Source of the DNA: an uncultured Eubacteriales bacterium
Lineage (GTDB): Bacteria; Bacillota; Clostridia; Christensenellales; Aristaeellaceae
DNA: 64,000 bases
Assembly (NCBI GenBank): GCA_902789795.1
Contig: CADAPM010000003.1
Span: 1-64,000, forward strand
Direction: 5' to 3'
A program made the translations under genes and the position numbers. Positions 1-7,688 of this stretch are shown here, piece by piece (positions within the stretch are counted from its first letter, which is position 1; every line of letters begins with the position of its first letter). The notes below the pieces were generated by a model. The model was not told the DNA's origin, did no database searches, and saw only the letters and a program-made list of their open reading frames with translations.

Positions 1-15
1 TAGGTTTATATAATT

Positions 16-97
16 CCTATCGGTCAGGCATTAGCACCTTGCATTTGTAGGTTGCTGTACGGTCATCGAGCCTGTCTCTCGCGTACTCTTCATAGGT
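16..97 (-). ncRNA. SAM-I (S-box) riboswitch aptamer, gene off the left edge
   Basis: Read on the minus strand this stretch carries the S-box core in order: GAGAGACAGG, then CTCGATGACC, then CAGCAACC, then AAGGTGCTAATGCC, closed by a CCTAT/ATAGG P1 helix (positions 94-98 region with 16-20). These are the conserved blocks of S-adenosylmethionine riboswitches, which switch off methionine and cysteine genes when SAM is plentiful. The controlled gene lies to the left, outside the window, so its identity is unknown. The call rests on motif order and P1 pairing; a covariance-model hit would settle it. Confidence 0.85.
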
Positions 98-132
98 GGA
101 TTATTCGATTTCGGTGCATCAGCACCAATAAT

Positions 133-161
133 AGATTACCAAAACTATAGTGTTTTGTCAA
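133..161 (-). promoter_or_regulatory. Sigma-70 type promoter for the S-box transcript
   Basis: On the minus strand, TTGACA (156-161) and TAATCT (133-138) are separated by exactly 17 bases and lie about 35 bases upstream of the S-box aptamer. A small GGTGC/GCACC hairpin sits between (114-127). Confidence 0.65.
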
Positions 162-267
162 CTGTGGGAGCATTTTATACTTTCCATATAAAATTTTGTA
201 TCCCAGAAGAAAAAACCGATACTTTGCCGCTGCCATATCACCTATCATTCGAGGAGGTGATTTTCGT

Positions 268-525
268 ATGGAAAATTACAACACATTTGCAGAAACAGAA
301 GCATTACTGCAAACCGCCATAGGTCTCCGCGGGCGCACTATTAAAGAGATTTCGGAGTCAACGGGCATCAAAACCAGCACCCTATACAAATGGAACACGG
401 GCAAAGTTCATTTGTCGCCACAGAAAGCAGACAAACTGCTGATTTACTTTATCCAAAATGAACCAGAAAGACTGGAAATTGCAAATCTACTGAACAGCGG
501 TACTTATGTACCATCCCTATCTTGA
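268..525 (+). CDS. Small helix-turn-helix protein
   Basis: 85-aa protein. Residues of roughly 25-60 read as a helix-turn-helix: an IKEISESTGIKTSTLYKW segment resembles the recognition half of XRE or TetR-like domains, followed by a short helix. The ATG at 268 is chosen because GAGGAGGTG lies 9 bases before it; the longer upstream reading has no such site. It sits in the AT-rich end of an integrated element, next to small unknown genes and about 1.5 kb from the integrase, so a role in controlling element genes is plausible. No effector domain is present. The function is inferred from the fold only. Confidence 0.6.
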   Translation: MENYNTFAETEALLQTAIGLRGRTIKEISESTGIKTSTLYKWNTGKVHLSPQKADKLLIYFIQNEPERLEIANLLNSGTYVPSLS

Positions 526-567
526 TTATTATTTCATATACAGATGTACTATTACGAGGTGATATTT

Positions 568-771
568 ATGGCAAATTTTGATTATTTCAAGAATTATGTA
601 GACCATATCGAAAGATACAACAAATTGGAAACTCATGAGCAACATATATTAGAATTTAAGGCTATGTGCGCATATGATTTGAAACTATCAGACACAGCAC
701 AAAGACTATACGATAGAGTTGCTTGCCATTGTAAGAGAATTCAATCTCATGAATATCATAGCAATTTGTAG
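568..771 (+). CDS. Small hypothetical protein
   Basis: 67-aa, hydrophilic, predicted helical protein (MANFDYFKNYVDHIERYN start) with two Cys near the C terminus (CHC). The ATG at 568 has GAGGTGATATTT before it. It follows the HTH gene by 42 bases and is probably co-transcribed with it. Its last 110 bases overlap a convergent minus-strand gene (662-1096), which also has a good start, so one of the two reading frames may be decayed at that end. I do not recognise the family. Confidence 0.45.
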   Translation: MANFDYFKNYVDHIERYNKLETHEQHILEFKAMCAYDLKLSDTAQRLYDRVACHCKRIQSHEYHSNL

Positions 772-1096
772 CACCAAAACATGAATATCCCTTGAAAGGC
801 ATTTCGGGGAGAGCTTTGGCAACCGCTTTGAGCATCGCGGGAATGATGTCTTCATATTCATAAGACCGCAGACTGCTGTCAAAATCAAAACCGTTGTCAG
901 TGCAATTATCACCAAGGTCCTGAATGAAGAGGGGAGAAAATGCTGGCAGATAAGGTTCTTCGTATTTGTTGAGATCTATTACTTCCAGCATTGCTTCAAG
1001 AGCTTTTTTCGTATCAGCCTTACCTTCAAATCTCATTTCGAAGTGAGTGTTCGTATTGCACATCCTGAAGCTTTCAGACACATTGATTCTTTCCAT
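662..1096 (-). CDS. Hypothetical protein of the integrated element
   Basis: 144-aa acidic protein with a mixed alpha/beta pattern, starting MERINVSESFRMCNTNTHFE, with AGGAAACGAAAATG at the start. The body (to about residue 128, YNGKQLYRI) reads like a folded domain. The last 15 residues are hydrophobic and unlike the rest, and they run into the convergent gene 568-771, so the original C terminus may be lost. The upstream region shares a duplicated block with the next minus-strand gene (1277-1495). Family not recognised. Confidence 0.5.
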   Translation of the reverse strand: MERINVSESFRMCNTNTHFEMRFEGKADTKKALEAMLEVIDLNKYEEPYLPAFSPLFIQDLGDNCTDNGFDFDSSLRSYEYEDIIPAMLKAVAKALPEMPFKGYSCFGATNCYDIHEIEFSYNGKQLYRIVFVLCLIVSNHMRT

Positions 1097-1153
1097 TTTC
1101 GTTTCCTTTCTGGTTTTTTAGTGTGTCCTTCACTTTCTTCTTCCAGGTCTCAG

Positions 1154-1216
1154 GTGCTTCCCTCAACCTTGTGACTTTATTATATATAATGTATTGTCCA
1201 ATAATCGGGACTTGTA
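1154..1216. repeat. Duplicated regulatory block, copy 1
   Basis: This block resembles 1548-1610: GCTTCCCTC, then CCTTGTGAC, then after the same 17-base gap ATTGTCCAATAATC, then GGGACTTGTA. Each copy lies upstream of a minus-strand gene (662-1096 and 1277-1495). The shared ATTGNNCAAT core is palindromic and may be an operator. TTGGAC and TATAAT-like boxes are present but do not fit one clear promoter. Confidence 0.6.
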
Positions 1217-1276
1217 GCTGCTTATCCAAAGTTGTAGCTTCATAGCCGATAGTTATAATTGAAAACGTAAATCTTA

Positions 1277-1495
1277 TTAGATGATGCCCAGATTCCTTTT
1301 CACGATAGCCGAATGGATCAGCGCAACGGGCAGCGGCATAACTGGTGTTTCCTCAGCTTTGATGACAAATCCGCTTATGCAGAGCATGGAGAGCAGCTTT
1401 TCGACAGTCATATTGGGGTCAACAGTCGTTACCAGTTCCAGCGTGTGCATTTTGTTCAGAGCAATCTTTATCGTGATAACCTTTGCCATCTTCAT
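1277..1495 (-). CDS. Small hypothetical protein
   Basis: 72-aa protein, MKMAKVITIKIALNK at the start, then a TTVDPNMTVEKLLSML segment; a short beta strand followed by helices is likely. The start at 1495 has AAAGGAAGATT before ATG. A second ATG two codons later is equally usable. It belongs to the AT-rich element region and shares its upstream block with gene 662-1096, which suggests shared control. I do not recognise a family. A plus-strand frame covers the same bases but has no ribosome site. Confidence 0.45.
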   Translation of the reverse strand: MKMAKVITIKIALNKMHTLELVTTVDPNMTVEKLLSMLCISGFVIKAEETPVMPLPVALIHSAIVKRNLGII

Positions 1496-1547
1496 AATCT
1501 TCCTTTCCGCGGTTGTTGGCTTATCCGCTGGCCTTTCAAGGTTTCGG

Positions 1548-1610
1548 TTGCTTCCCTCATCCTTGTGACCTAATGATACCATTAGCATTGTCCAATAATC
1601 AGGACTTATA
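1548..1610. repeat. Duplicated regulatory block, copy 2
   Basis: Second copy of the block at 1154-1216, with the same internal spacing (GCTTCCCTC ... CCTTGTGAC, 17 bases, ATTGTCCAATAATC, then AGGACTTATA). It lies 53 bases upstream of the start of gene 1277-1495. Confidence 0.6.
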
Positions 1611-1810
1611 ATTTCAAAAGTTAATGACATAAATGAGCGGAAATACAAGTGAAATCAAATGCATTTGAAGATTCTGAATGTATATAATAATGTGAAAGTA
1701 TAACATCTAAAAAACCATGCTTGACATTTGGCTTGATTTTCAGAGCAGCGCAGCAAAATTCAGCGACCTTTGCAAAAAAATAAAGGCGCTGTCCGTGATT
1801 GGCAAGCGCC

Positions 1811-1890
1811 TTACCCAAAAGTTGTATATTGTTAGCCCAAAGTTGTAGAGTGCTGACCTGAAGTTCTGAATCATTAGCCAAAACTTGTTG
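1811..1890. repeat. Iteron-like array upstream of the integrase gene
   Basis: Four degenerate copies of a TTAGCCCAAAGTTGTA-like motif start near 1811, 1832, 1854 and 1874, a spacing of 20-22 bases or about two helical turns. A further pair occurs at 1222-1257. The stretch 1611-2030 has no convincing gene apart from these repeats and the integrase promoter. Such arrays usually bind an element-encoded protein (directionality factor, repressor or replication initiator); which one is not known here. Confidence 0.55.
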
Positions 1891-1951
1891 CGAATTATCC
1901 GATGCCAAACACATAAAACCCTTATATCTTGTGGCTTACCTGACAGTAATA

Positions 1952-1960
1952 TGCTATAAT
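1952..1960 (+). promoter_or_regulatory. Extended -10 promoter of the integrase gene
   Basis: TGCTATAAT is an extended -10 box (TGN plus TATAAT) 71 bases upstream of the integrase ATG. No good -35 box is seen at 17 bases, as is common for extended -10 promoters. Confidence 0.45.
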
Positions 1961-2030
1961 TGAAGTGCCGCAAAACGGCAGCGGAACTTGACAAGTTCAT
2001 ATTGATGATAAATGCTGGAAAGGAATCATA

Positions 2031-3095
2031 ATGTCTCAAAAGAAGCGATACAAAGTTTCCTTACCCAGCGGTGATACTCTATGGCTTCAAGGCAATACAA
2101 TCAGTGAAGCGTTTTGGGATGGATGGGAAAAATATTCCAGTTTGTCTGATGAAAGCGGCCAAACCACAAAATGCTTGACCGTTCGTGAGTTTATCATTCA
2201 GAAATATAAGCCAGCATTTTTCGACACTTTGAAAGATACCACAAGGATAACATATGAGCAGTACCTAAACTTGAATATTCTGCCGTTCTTGGGCGACTAT
2301 CCAATGAATCAAGTAAAAGTCGACACTATCCAAAAGTTTTATAACTGGATGGCAACAGCATCACAGAGAGGACGGAAAGCAGACCTCAATAAGAATACGA
2401 TAGAGCGGGTGCGCGGCTTGACCAGCCGCATTTTCAAAGTGGCTCAAGAAATGGGAATAATCAGTGATACGCCGTTCAAAAACACCATACTTCGCATCCG
2501 CGCTGCGTCAGGGACTCATCACAATGCGCTCGATGATGATACGGTTACCAGAATCAAAAGAGAAATTCCCCTTCTGGAAGACGAAGAGGAAAAACTCTAT
2601 ATGACATTGTCAGTCTTTATGGGTATGAGGCCCGAAGAGGTAATGGGGCTATGTTGGGAGGATTTGAATCTTGAGCACAGCTTTGGGTATGTACGTCGCG
2701 CAGTTACTTATCCAGATAACAGCAAGCCTTGCATTGATACTCCAAAGACAGAAAAATCCGTAAGAACGATTCTGATCACCAGTATTCCCAAGCGAGTTTT
2801 GACCTCCACGTTGCAAGTGTCAGGCTTCATTTTGGGCGGTGAGCAACCATGGTGCTACTCACATAAAGAGCGTGTCAGAAGAAGAGCTTTTGACCATTTG
2901 GACTTAAAAGGTGTCACCCCTTATGATTTCCGTGCCACATTTGCAACCCAAGCAAAAGAGAGCGGTTTGACCTCTGCACAAGTTGCTGACCTCCTTGGTC
3001 ATGCCGATACGCGCATGGTTGAGACTGTATACGCCAGAACCAGACACAACAGCGTCATGAAGCAGCTTGATGCTATTGAGCGTCTGAATCGGTAA
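2031..3095 (+). CDS. Tyrosine-type site-specific integrase
   Basis: 354-aa tyrosine recombinase that would integrate and excise the mobile element. An N-terminal arm-binding region (1-45) is followed by a SAM-like core-binding domain (about 50-150, FLGDYPMNQVKVDTIQKF) and a catalytic domain (about 170-350). Visible catalytic residues are Arg in GMRPEEVMGL, Lys in the TPKTEKS region, Arg in YDFRATFAT, His in LLGHAD and the nucleophile Tyr in ETVYART. The box II motif, normally HxLRH, reads YDFRA here, so both histidines are replaced. The start has GGAAAGGAATC before ATG. It lies 170 bases from the 3' end of tRNA-Val, the typical layout for an element integrated in a tRNA gene. The element extends to the left. 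Confidence 0.9.
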   Translation: MSQKKRYKVSLPSGDTLWLQGNTISEAFWDGWEKYSSLSDESGQTTKCLTVREFIIQKYKPAFFDTLKDTTRITYEQYLNLNILPFLGDYPMNQVKVDTIQKFYNWMATASQRGRKADLNKNTIERVRGLTSRIFKVAQEMGIISDTPFKNTILRIRAASGTHHNALDDDTVTRIKREIPLLEDEEEKLYMTLSVFMGMRPEEVMGLCWEDLNLEHSFGYVRRAVTYPDNSKPCIDTPKTEKSVRTILITSIPKRVLTSTLQVSGFILGGEQPWCYSHKERVRRRAFDHLDLKGVTPYDFRATFATQAKESGLTSAQVADLLGHADTRMVETVYARTRHNSVMKQLDAIERLNR

Positions 3096-3227
3096 AATTG
3101 CAAAACAGTTGCAGAAATTTCAAACAAAAGTCATTGTAAAAACAGCACTTTTAGCAAGTGCCAGTTGCACGTTTTGTTGCAAAACCTCTGATTTTCGCAC
3201 GTAGTGCGCAACATCCCAGTATGAACA

Positions 3228-3261
3228 AAAAAGAAAAACCCCTGATAATTCAGGAGTTTTT
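3228..3261 (-). terminator. Rho-independent terminator of tRNA-Val
   Basis: On the minus strand just after the tRNA, AAAAACTCCTG and CAGGGGTTTTT form a hairpin around AATTAT, followed by a C/T-rich tail. The A and T tracts extend the stem. Confidence 0.75.
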
Positions 3262-3264
3262 CTG

Positions 3265-3341
3265 TGGTGGGATTAGTAGGGCTCGAACCTATGACCTCCA
3301 CGATGTCAACGTGGCGCTCTAGCCAACTGAGCTATAATCCC
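3265..3341 (-). tRNA. tRNA-Val(GAC)
   Basis: 77-nt tRNA on the minus strand with encoded CCA. The acceptor stem GGGATTA pairs with TAATCCC. The anticodon stem CCACG/CGTGG holds the loop TTGACAT, anticodon GAC, reading GUC valine codons. The T arm has TTCGAGC and one A-C mismatch at the outer pair of its stem. The integrase at 2031-3095 lies at its 3' end, so the element's attachment core most likely overlaps the 3' part of this gene. The T-box before valS appears to use a GTC specifier, which this tRNA would read. Confidence 0.95.
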
Positions 3342-3354
3342 ACGAGCACGATAG

Positions 3355-3383
3355 ATTATAGCATAAGAATCGGCTTTTAGCAA
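3355..3383 (-). promoter_or_regulatory. Promoter of tRNA-Val
   Basis: On the minus strand TTGCTA (3378-3383) and TATAAT (3355-3360) are 17 bases apart, 14 bases upstream of the tRNA 5' end. The stretch from here to the rsmH stop codon at 3553 shows no gene. Confidence 0.8.
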
Positions 3384-3552
3384 GTAGTTTGTCGAAATTT
3401 CTTTTCCCTGGCAGGGAATCGGTGGATGGACCGTCAATTCTCTTATACTACCAGACGAATTTGCATGACAGAGTATCGTTGTCTCTGACGCAGGAGCATC
3501 TGATGCTTGCCTCGTGCATTGATCCTCTTTTGCTCCTCATTTCAGATCCTTG

Positions 3553-4494
3553 TTAGGGGGCAATCCTCTCCACCGCCCTGAGCAGGGCGGAATGGGCGCG
3601 GCTGTTTTCAGCGATCTCCTCGGCGGAGGGCTTGACCGCGCCGCCGTACAGCACCCTGGCGATGGGCTTGCGGCCGCAGGTGCAGACGGGCGCTTTGGGC
3701 GGACAGACGCAGGGGTTCTGCATGCGCCGGAAAGCGGTTTTGACCAGCCGGTCCTCGATGGAATGGAAAGTCAGCACGCACAGGCGGCCGCCAGGCTTCA
3801 GGCGCAGGACCCAGTCAGTGAGCGCCTGGGAGAGGGGCGCGAGCTCGTCGTTGACGGCGATGCGCACGGCCTGGAAGGTGCGGCGGGCGGGATGCCCGTC
3901 ATCCTTGCGGCGCACGGCCTTGGGGATGGCCGCATCCACGCAGGCCACCAGATCCATGGTGGAGCTGAGCGGGGCTTCCTTCCGGCGCTCGATGATCTTC
4001 TGCGCGATGCGCGCGGCCCAGCGCTCGTCGCCGTAGTCGTACAGCGCCTGGCGGATGTCCGCTTCGGGGGTGGTGTTCAGCCAGTCCGCGGCGGTCATTG
4101 CCTGGCGTTGGTCCATGCGCATATCCAGGGGTGCCTCCTCATGGTAGGAGAAGCCGCGCTCCGGCGTGTCCAGCTGATAGGACGAGACCCCCAGGTCCAA
4201 TAGCCCGCCGTCCAGCAGGACACCTTCGGGCAGCAGCTGATCCACATCGTGGAAGTTGCCCCGGAGCGCGCAAAAGCCGGGGAAGGCGCTCAGGCGCTTT
4301 CCCGCGGCTTCAATGGCGGCCTGGTCCCGGTCGATGCCGTAGAGCCTGCCGCTCTCGCCAAGGCGGCTCAGCACCGCCTCAGCATGCCCGCCGCCGCCCA
4401 GGGTGCCGTCCGCGAACACCTGACCCGGCTGGGGGTCGAGGCATTCGAGGACTTCCCTGAGCAGGACCGGCTGATGATAATATCCTTCCGCCAT
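3553..4494 (-). CDS. rsmH: 16S rRNA (cytosine-1402 N4)-methyltransferase
   Basis: 313-aa RsmH (MraW), which uses SAM to methylate N4 of C1402 in the 16S rRNA P site. The N terminus HQPVLLREVLECL and the SAM-binding loop DGTLGGGGHAEAVL (about 30-45) are family signatures. LDLGVSSYQLD, PLDMRMD, and near the C terminus LTFHSIEDRLVK with a CVCPPKAPVCTCG cysteine cluster also match. Length is normal. rsmH usually heads the division and cell-wall (dcw) cluster; here it follows valS by three bases, with no mraZ, ftsL or mur genes beside it, so it has been separated from that cluster. Confidence 0.95.
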   Translation of the reverse strand: MAEGYYHQPVLLREVLECLDPQPGQVFADGTLGGGGHAEAVLSRLGESGRLYGIDRDQAAIEAAGKRLSAFPGFCALRGNFHDVDQLLPEGVLLDGGLLDLGVSSYQLDTPERGFSYHEEAPLDMRMDQRQAMTAADWLNTTPEADIRQALYDYGDERWAARIAQKIIERRKEAPLSSTMDLVACVDAAIPKAVRRKDDGHPARRTFQAVRIAVNDELAPLSQALTDWVLRLKPGGRLCVLTFHSIEDRLVKTAFRRMQNPCVCPPKAPVCTCGRKPIARVLYGGAVKPSAEEIAENSRAHSALLRAVERIAP

Positions 4495-4497
4495 GGC

Positions 4498-7209
4498 TCA
4501 GCCCAGCTCAGCGATGCGCTTCTTCAGCGTTTCGAGCATCTGGCGGTTCTTCTCCAGCTTGGCGCGCTCGGCGTCCACCAGGGCGGCAGGCGCTTTGCCC
4601 GTGAAGCCCGGGTTGTTGAGCTTGCCCTCGGAGCGGGCGATCTCGCCCTCCAGATTCTTTTCTTCCTTGGCCAGGCGCTTCTTTTCCTGCTCCAGGTCGA
4701 CCAGGTCGCCCAGCGGGATGAAGAGCTCGCCGGCTTCGCACACGGCGCTCACGAGCTTGCCCTCAGGGGTCTCGCCCGCCGCCAGGGTCTCCATGGCGGA
4801 TACGCTGGCCAGGCGCTGGAAGTAGGGCTCCGCGCCGGCGAGGGCTTCCGCCCAGCCCGCGGCGGGGCGCACCATCAGGCGGGCGCGGTGGCCGGCCTGC
4901 ACGTTCAGCTCAGCACGCTGGTTGCGGATCACGCGCACCATGTCCATGATGCCTTCCATCCGCGCAGCCTCAGCGGCAAAGCCATAGTCTTCCACTTCGG
5001 GCCAGTCGGCCAGCATGCAGGAAGCGCCCTCCAGGCCCGGCAGACGGCCGTAGATCTCTTCCGTCAGGAAGGGCATGAAGGGATGCAGCAGCCTGAGCAG
5101 ACCGGACAGCACCTTCAAAAGCACCGCCTGGGTGGCCGCTTTGCGATCGGCGTCGTCGCCCATCAGGCCGGACTTGGCCAGCTCAATGTACCAGTCGCAG
5201 AACTCGCTCCATATGAAGTCGTACAGCTTCTGGGTGGCGAGGCCGTATTCGGCGTTCTCCATGGCGTCGGTCACCTCGCGCACGGCGAGGGCGTACCGGG
5301 TCAGGATCCACTGGTCCGGCAGCGTCAGGCGCTTGCCCTCCAGGGTCTCGGCCTTGTCCATGTTCATCAGCACGAAGCGGGAGGCGTTCCACACCTTGTT
5401 GGCGAAGTTGCGCGCCATCTCCACCTTCTCGTCAGAGTAGCGGGTGTCGTTGCCGGCGGAGATGCCCATGCACAGGGAGAAGCGCAGCGCGTCCGCGCCG
5501 TACTTTTCGATGACCTCCAGCGGATCGACGCCGTTGCCCAGGGATTTGGACATCTTGCGTCCCAGCGCGTCGCGCACCAGGCCGTGGATGACCACCTTGC
5601 GGAAGGGGATCTCCCCCATCTGCTCAAGGCCGCTGAAGATCATGCGCGCGACCCAGAAGAAGATGATGTCGTAGCCCGTCACCATGACGTCGGTGGGATA
5701 GAAATACTTAAGGTCCTCGGTCTGGTCCGGCCAGCCCAGCGTGGAGAAGGGCCAGAGGGCGGAGGAGAACCAGGTGTCCAGCACGTCCTCGTCCTGGGTG
5801 AGGGCCTTGCAGCCGCACTTCGGGCAGACGGTCGGATCTTCCCGGCTGACGATGGTCTCGCCGCAGTCCGGGCAGTACCAGGCCGGGATGCGGTGGCCCC
5901 ACCACAGGTGACGGGAGATGCACCAGTCGCGGATGTTTTCCATCCAGTTCATGTAGATCTTGCTGAAGCGCTCGGGCACGAACACCGTCTCGCCGTTCTT
6001 CACGCAGTCGATGGCGGGCTTGGCCAGGGGGGCCATCTTCACGAACCACTGCTTGGAGACCATGGGCTCCACCACAGTGTGGCAGCGGTAGCAGGTGCCC
6101 ACCTCGTGGCTCAGGGGCTCGATCTTTTTGAGCAGGCCCAGGGCGGTCAGGTCCTCCACGATGGCCTTGCGGGCCTCCAGGGTGGTCATGCCGGCATACT
6201 TGCCGCAGTCCAGCACCTCGGGCTCGTTCACGGTATTCAGGCCCTTGGCGAAGAGCTCGTCCGCCTCCGCCTTGTCCTTCGCGCCGGTCATATGGCCATC
6301 GTAGGTGAACACACGCACGATGGGCAGGTTGTGGCGCTGGCCCACCTCAAAGTCGTTGGGGTCATGGGCGGGCGTGATCTTGACCACGCCGGTACCCTTC
6401 TCCATGTCCGCGTGCTCATCTAGGACGATGGGGATCTCCTTGTTGATGAGCGGCAGGATCACGTGGCAGCCGTGCAGGTGCTTGTAGCGCGGATCCTCCG
6501 GGTTGATGGCCACGGCGGTATCGCCCAGCATGGTCTCCGGACGGGTAGTAGCCAGCTCCAGCTTTTCGCCGGTCTCCTTGACCGGGTACAGCAGGTGCCA
6601 GAAGTTGCCGTCCTTGGATTCGTACTCCACCTCGGCGTCGGACAGAGAGGTGCCGCAGCAGGGGCACCAGTTGATGAGCCTGTTGCCGCGGTAGATCAGG
6701 TCTTTTTCATACAGGCGCACGAACACCTCGCGCACGGCGCGGGAGCAGCCCTCGTCCATGGTGAAGCGCTCGCGGCTCCAGTCGCAGGACGCGCCCATGC
6801 GTCTGAGCTGGCGGGTGATGCGTCCGCCGTACTCTTCCTTCCAGGCCCAGGCGCGCTCGAGGAACTTCTCGCGGCCCAGCTGTTCCTTGCTGGTGCCCTC
6901 GCTGCGCAGCTTATCCACGATCTTCACTTCGGTGGCGATGGACGCGTGGTCCGTGCCCGGCAGCCACAGGGCGGCGTCGCCCTTCATGCGGTGGTAGCGG
7001 ATCAGACTGTCCTGCAGCGTGCCGTCCATGGCGTGGCCCATGTGCAATTGGCCCGTGATGTTGGGCGGCGGCATGACGATGGTGAAGGGCTTCTTGTTCG
7101 GATCCCGGTGCGCGATGAACGCGCCGCTCTTCTCCCAGCGCTCGTAGGTCTCCTTCTCGATCGCCTGGGGATTGAAGGTTTTTTCCATGGTGAATTCCTT
7201 GTCAGGCAT
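4498..7209 (-). CDS. valS: Valyl-tRNA synthetase
   Basis: 903-aa class I aminoacyl-tRNA synthetase that charges tRNA-Val. The HIGH-type motif is in PPPNITGQLHMGH (about residue 50), the editing domain follows (about 190-340), and KMSKS appears as KMSKSLGNG near residue 553. Paired zinc-type cysteines are seen in CPDCGE and CPKCGC. The C terminus is the usual coiled-coil arm (EQEKKRLAKEEKNLEGEIARSEGKL). The start at 7209 has AAGGAG nine bases before ATG. A T-box leader lies upstream, with a 62-aa membrane protein gene between them, so uncharged tRNA-Val should raise expression of both. Confidence 0.97.
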   Translation of the reverse strand: MPDKEFTMEKTFNPQAIEKETYERWEKSGAFIAHRDPNKKPFTIVMPPPNITGQLHMGHAMDGTLQDSLIRYHRMKGDAALWLPGTDHASIATEVKIVDKLRSEGTSKEQLGREKFLERAWAWKEEYGGRITRQLRRMGASCDWSRERFTMDEGCSRAVREVFVRLYEKDLIYRGNRLINWCPCCGTSLSDAEVEYESKDGNFWHLLYPVKETGEKLELATTRPETMLGDTAVAINPEDPRYKHLHGCHVILPLINKEIPIVLDEHADMEKGTGVVKITPAHDPNDFEVGQRHNLPIVRVFTYDGHMTGAKDKAEADELFAKGLNTVNEPEVLDCGKYAGMTTLEARKAIVEDLTALGLLKKIEPLSHEVGTCYRCHTVVEPMVSKQWFVKMAPLAKPAIDCVKNGETVFVPERFSKIYMNWMENIRDWCISRHLWWGHRIPAWYCPDCGETIVSREDPTVCPKCGCKALTQDEDVLDTWFSSALWPFSTLGWPDQTEDLKYFYPTDVMVTGYDIIFFWVARMIFSGLEQMGEIPFRKVVIHGLVRDALGRKMSKSLGNGVDPLEVIEKYGADALRFSLCMGISAGNDTRYSDEKVEMARNFANKVWNASRFVLMNMDKAETLEGKRLTLPDQWILTRYALAVREVTDAMENAEYGLATQKLYDFIWSEFCDWYIELAKSGLMGDDADRKAATQAVLLKVLSGLLRLLHPFMPFLTEEIYGRLPGLEGASCMLADWPEVEDYGFAAEAARMEGIMDMVRVIRNQRAELNVQAGHRARLMVRPAAGWAEALAGAEPYFQRLASVSAMETLAAGETPEGKLVSAVCEAGELFIPLGDLVDLEQEKKRLAKEEKNLEGEIARSEGKLNNPGFTGKAPAALVDAERAKLEKNRQMLETLKKRIAELG

Positions 7210-7235
7210 AAGTGAAACTCCTTATATATGTATGA

Positions 7236-7424
7236 TCAGAGCATAAAAACGATGATGTAAATGACCAGCGCGATCAGCGCCGTAGCCAGTTTGATGCCCA
7301 AGCTCAGGCGCGTGCGCTTTTCCATTTCAGCCGGATAGACCTTTTTCGCGATCACGCCGGAAGAAAAGCATCCGGCGACCAGCAGCGCCAGCACCGCCAA
7401 CAGGGCGATATTCTGTCCGCTCAT
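7236..7424 (-). CDS. Small two-span membrane protein between T-box and valS
   Basis: 62-aa protein with two hydrophobic segments: residues about 6-26 (IALLAVLALLVAGCFSSGVIA) and about 44-61 (TALIALVIYIIVFML). A short charged loop (KKVYPAEMEKRTR) separates them. GGAGGCGG precedes the ATG at 7424; a longer frame runs back into the T-box terminator and is not credible. It lies downstream of the T-box and 26 bases before valS, so it should respond to valine tRNA charging. The family is not recognised. A transport-related or small-regulator role is speculation. Confidence 0.65.
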   Translation of the reverse strand: MSGQNIALLAVLALLVAGCFSSGVIAKKVYPAEMEKRTRLSLGIKLATALIALVIYIIVFML

Positions 7425-7443
7425 GATCCGCCTCCAATCTGTT

Positions 7444-7670
7444 AAAAAAACACCCGTCCTTCGTAATGAAGGACGGATGACCGTGGTACCACCTTGATTC
7501 ACAGCCGGATGATCCCGGCTGCCTCTGAGCGCGATAACGGGCGCGACCGAACGATTTTGTCGTTCCCTCGGCGGACGACCCTTCCCGGCTCCTTCCCTGC
7601 TCCGCTCTCAGCCGACGGCGGGGCTTTCTGTCAAAGGGAACTGCGAGCCGGTACTTCCTTCCGCGCTCAA
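7444..7670 (-). ncRNA. T-box leader (valine) upstream of valS
   Basis: The minus strand holds AAGGTGGTACCACGG (7481-7495), the T-box proper that binds the free 3' end of tRNA, then a terminator stem CCGTCCTTC/GAAGGACGG with seven T (7444-7476). Stem I can be drawn: GCGGA (7660-7664) pairs with TCCGC (7571-7575), and CCGGCTC pairs with GAGCCGG. An AGTA bulge lies opposite GAAGGGTCG. In that loop a GTC codon (7577-7579) followed by a purine fits the specifier position. It matches tRNA-Val(GAC) encoded in this window. Uncharged tRNA-Val would stabilise the antiterminator and allow transcription of 7236-7424 and valS. Confidence 0.93.
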
Positions 7671-7688
7671 ACGGGTGTGTGTGGCTGA

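Noticed and set aside
1621..1914. 97-codon minus-strand frame upstream of the integrase
   Set aside because: It coincides with the iteron-like array and has no good ribosome site; composition reflects the repeats.
4249..6423. 724-codon plus-strand frame opposite valS
   Set aside because: It is the antisense of valS in GC-rich sequence, with no ribosome site and no recognisable protein pattern; valS itself is certain.
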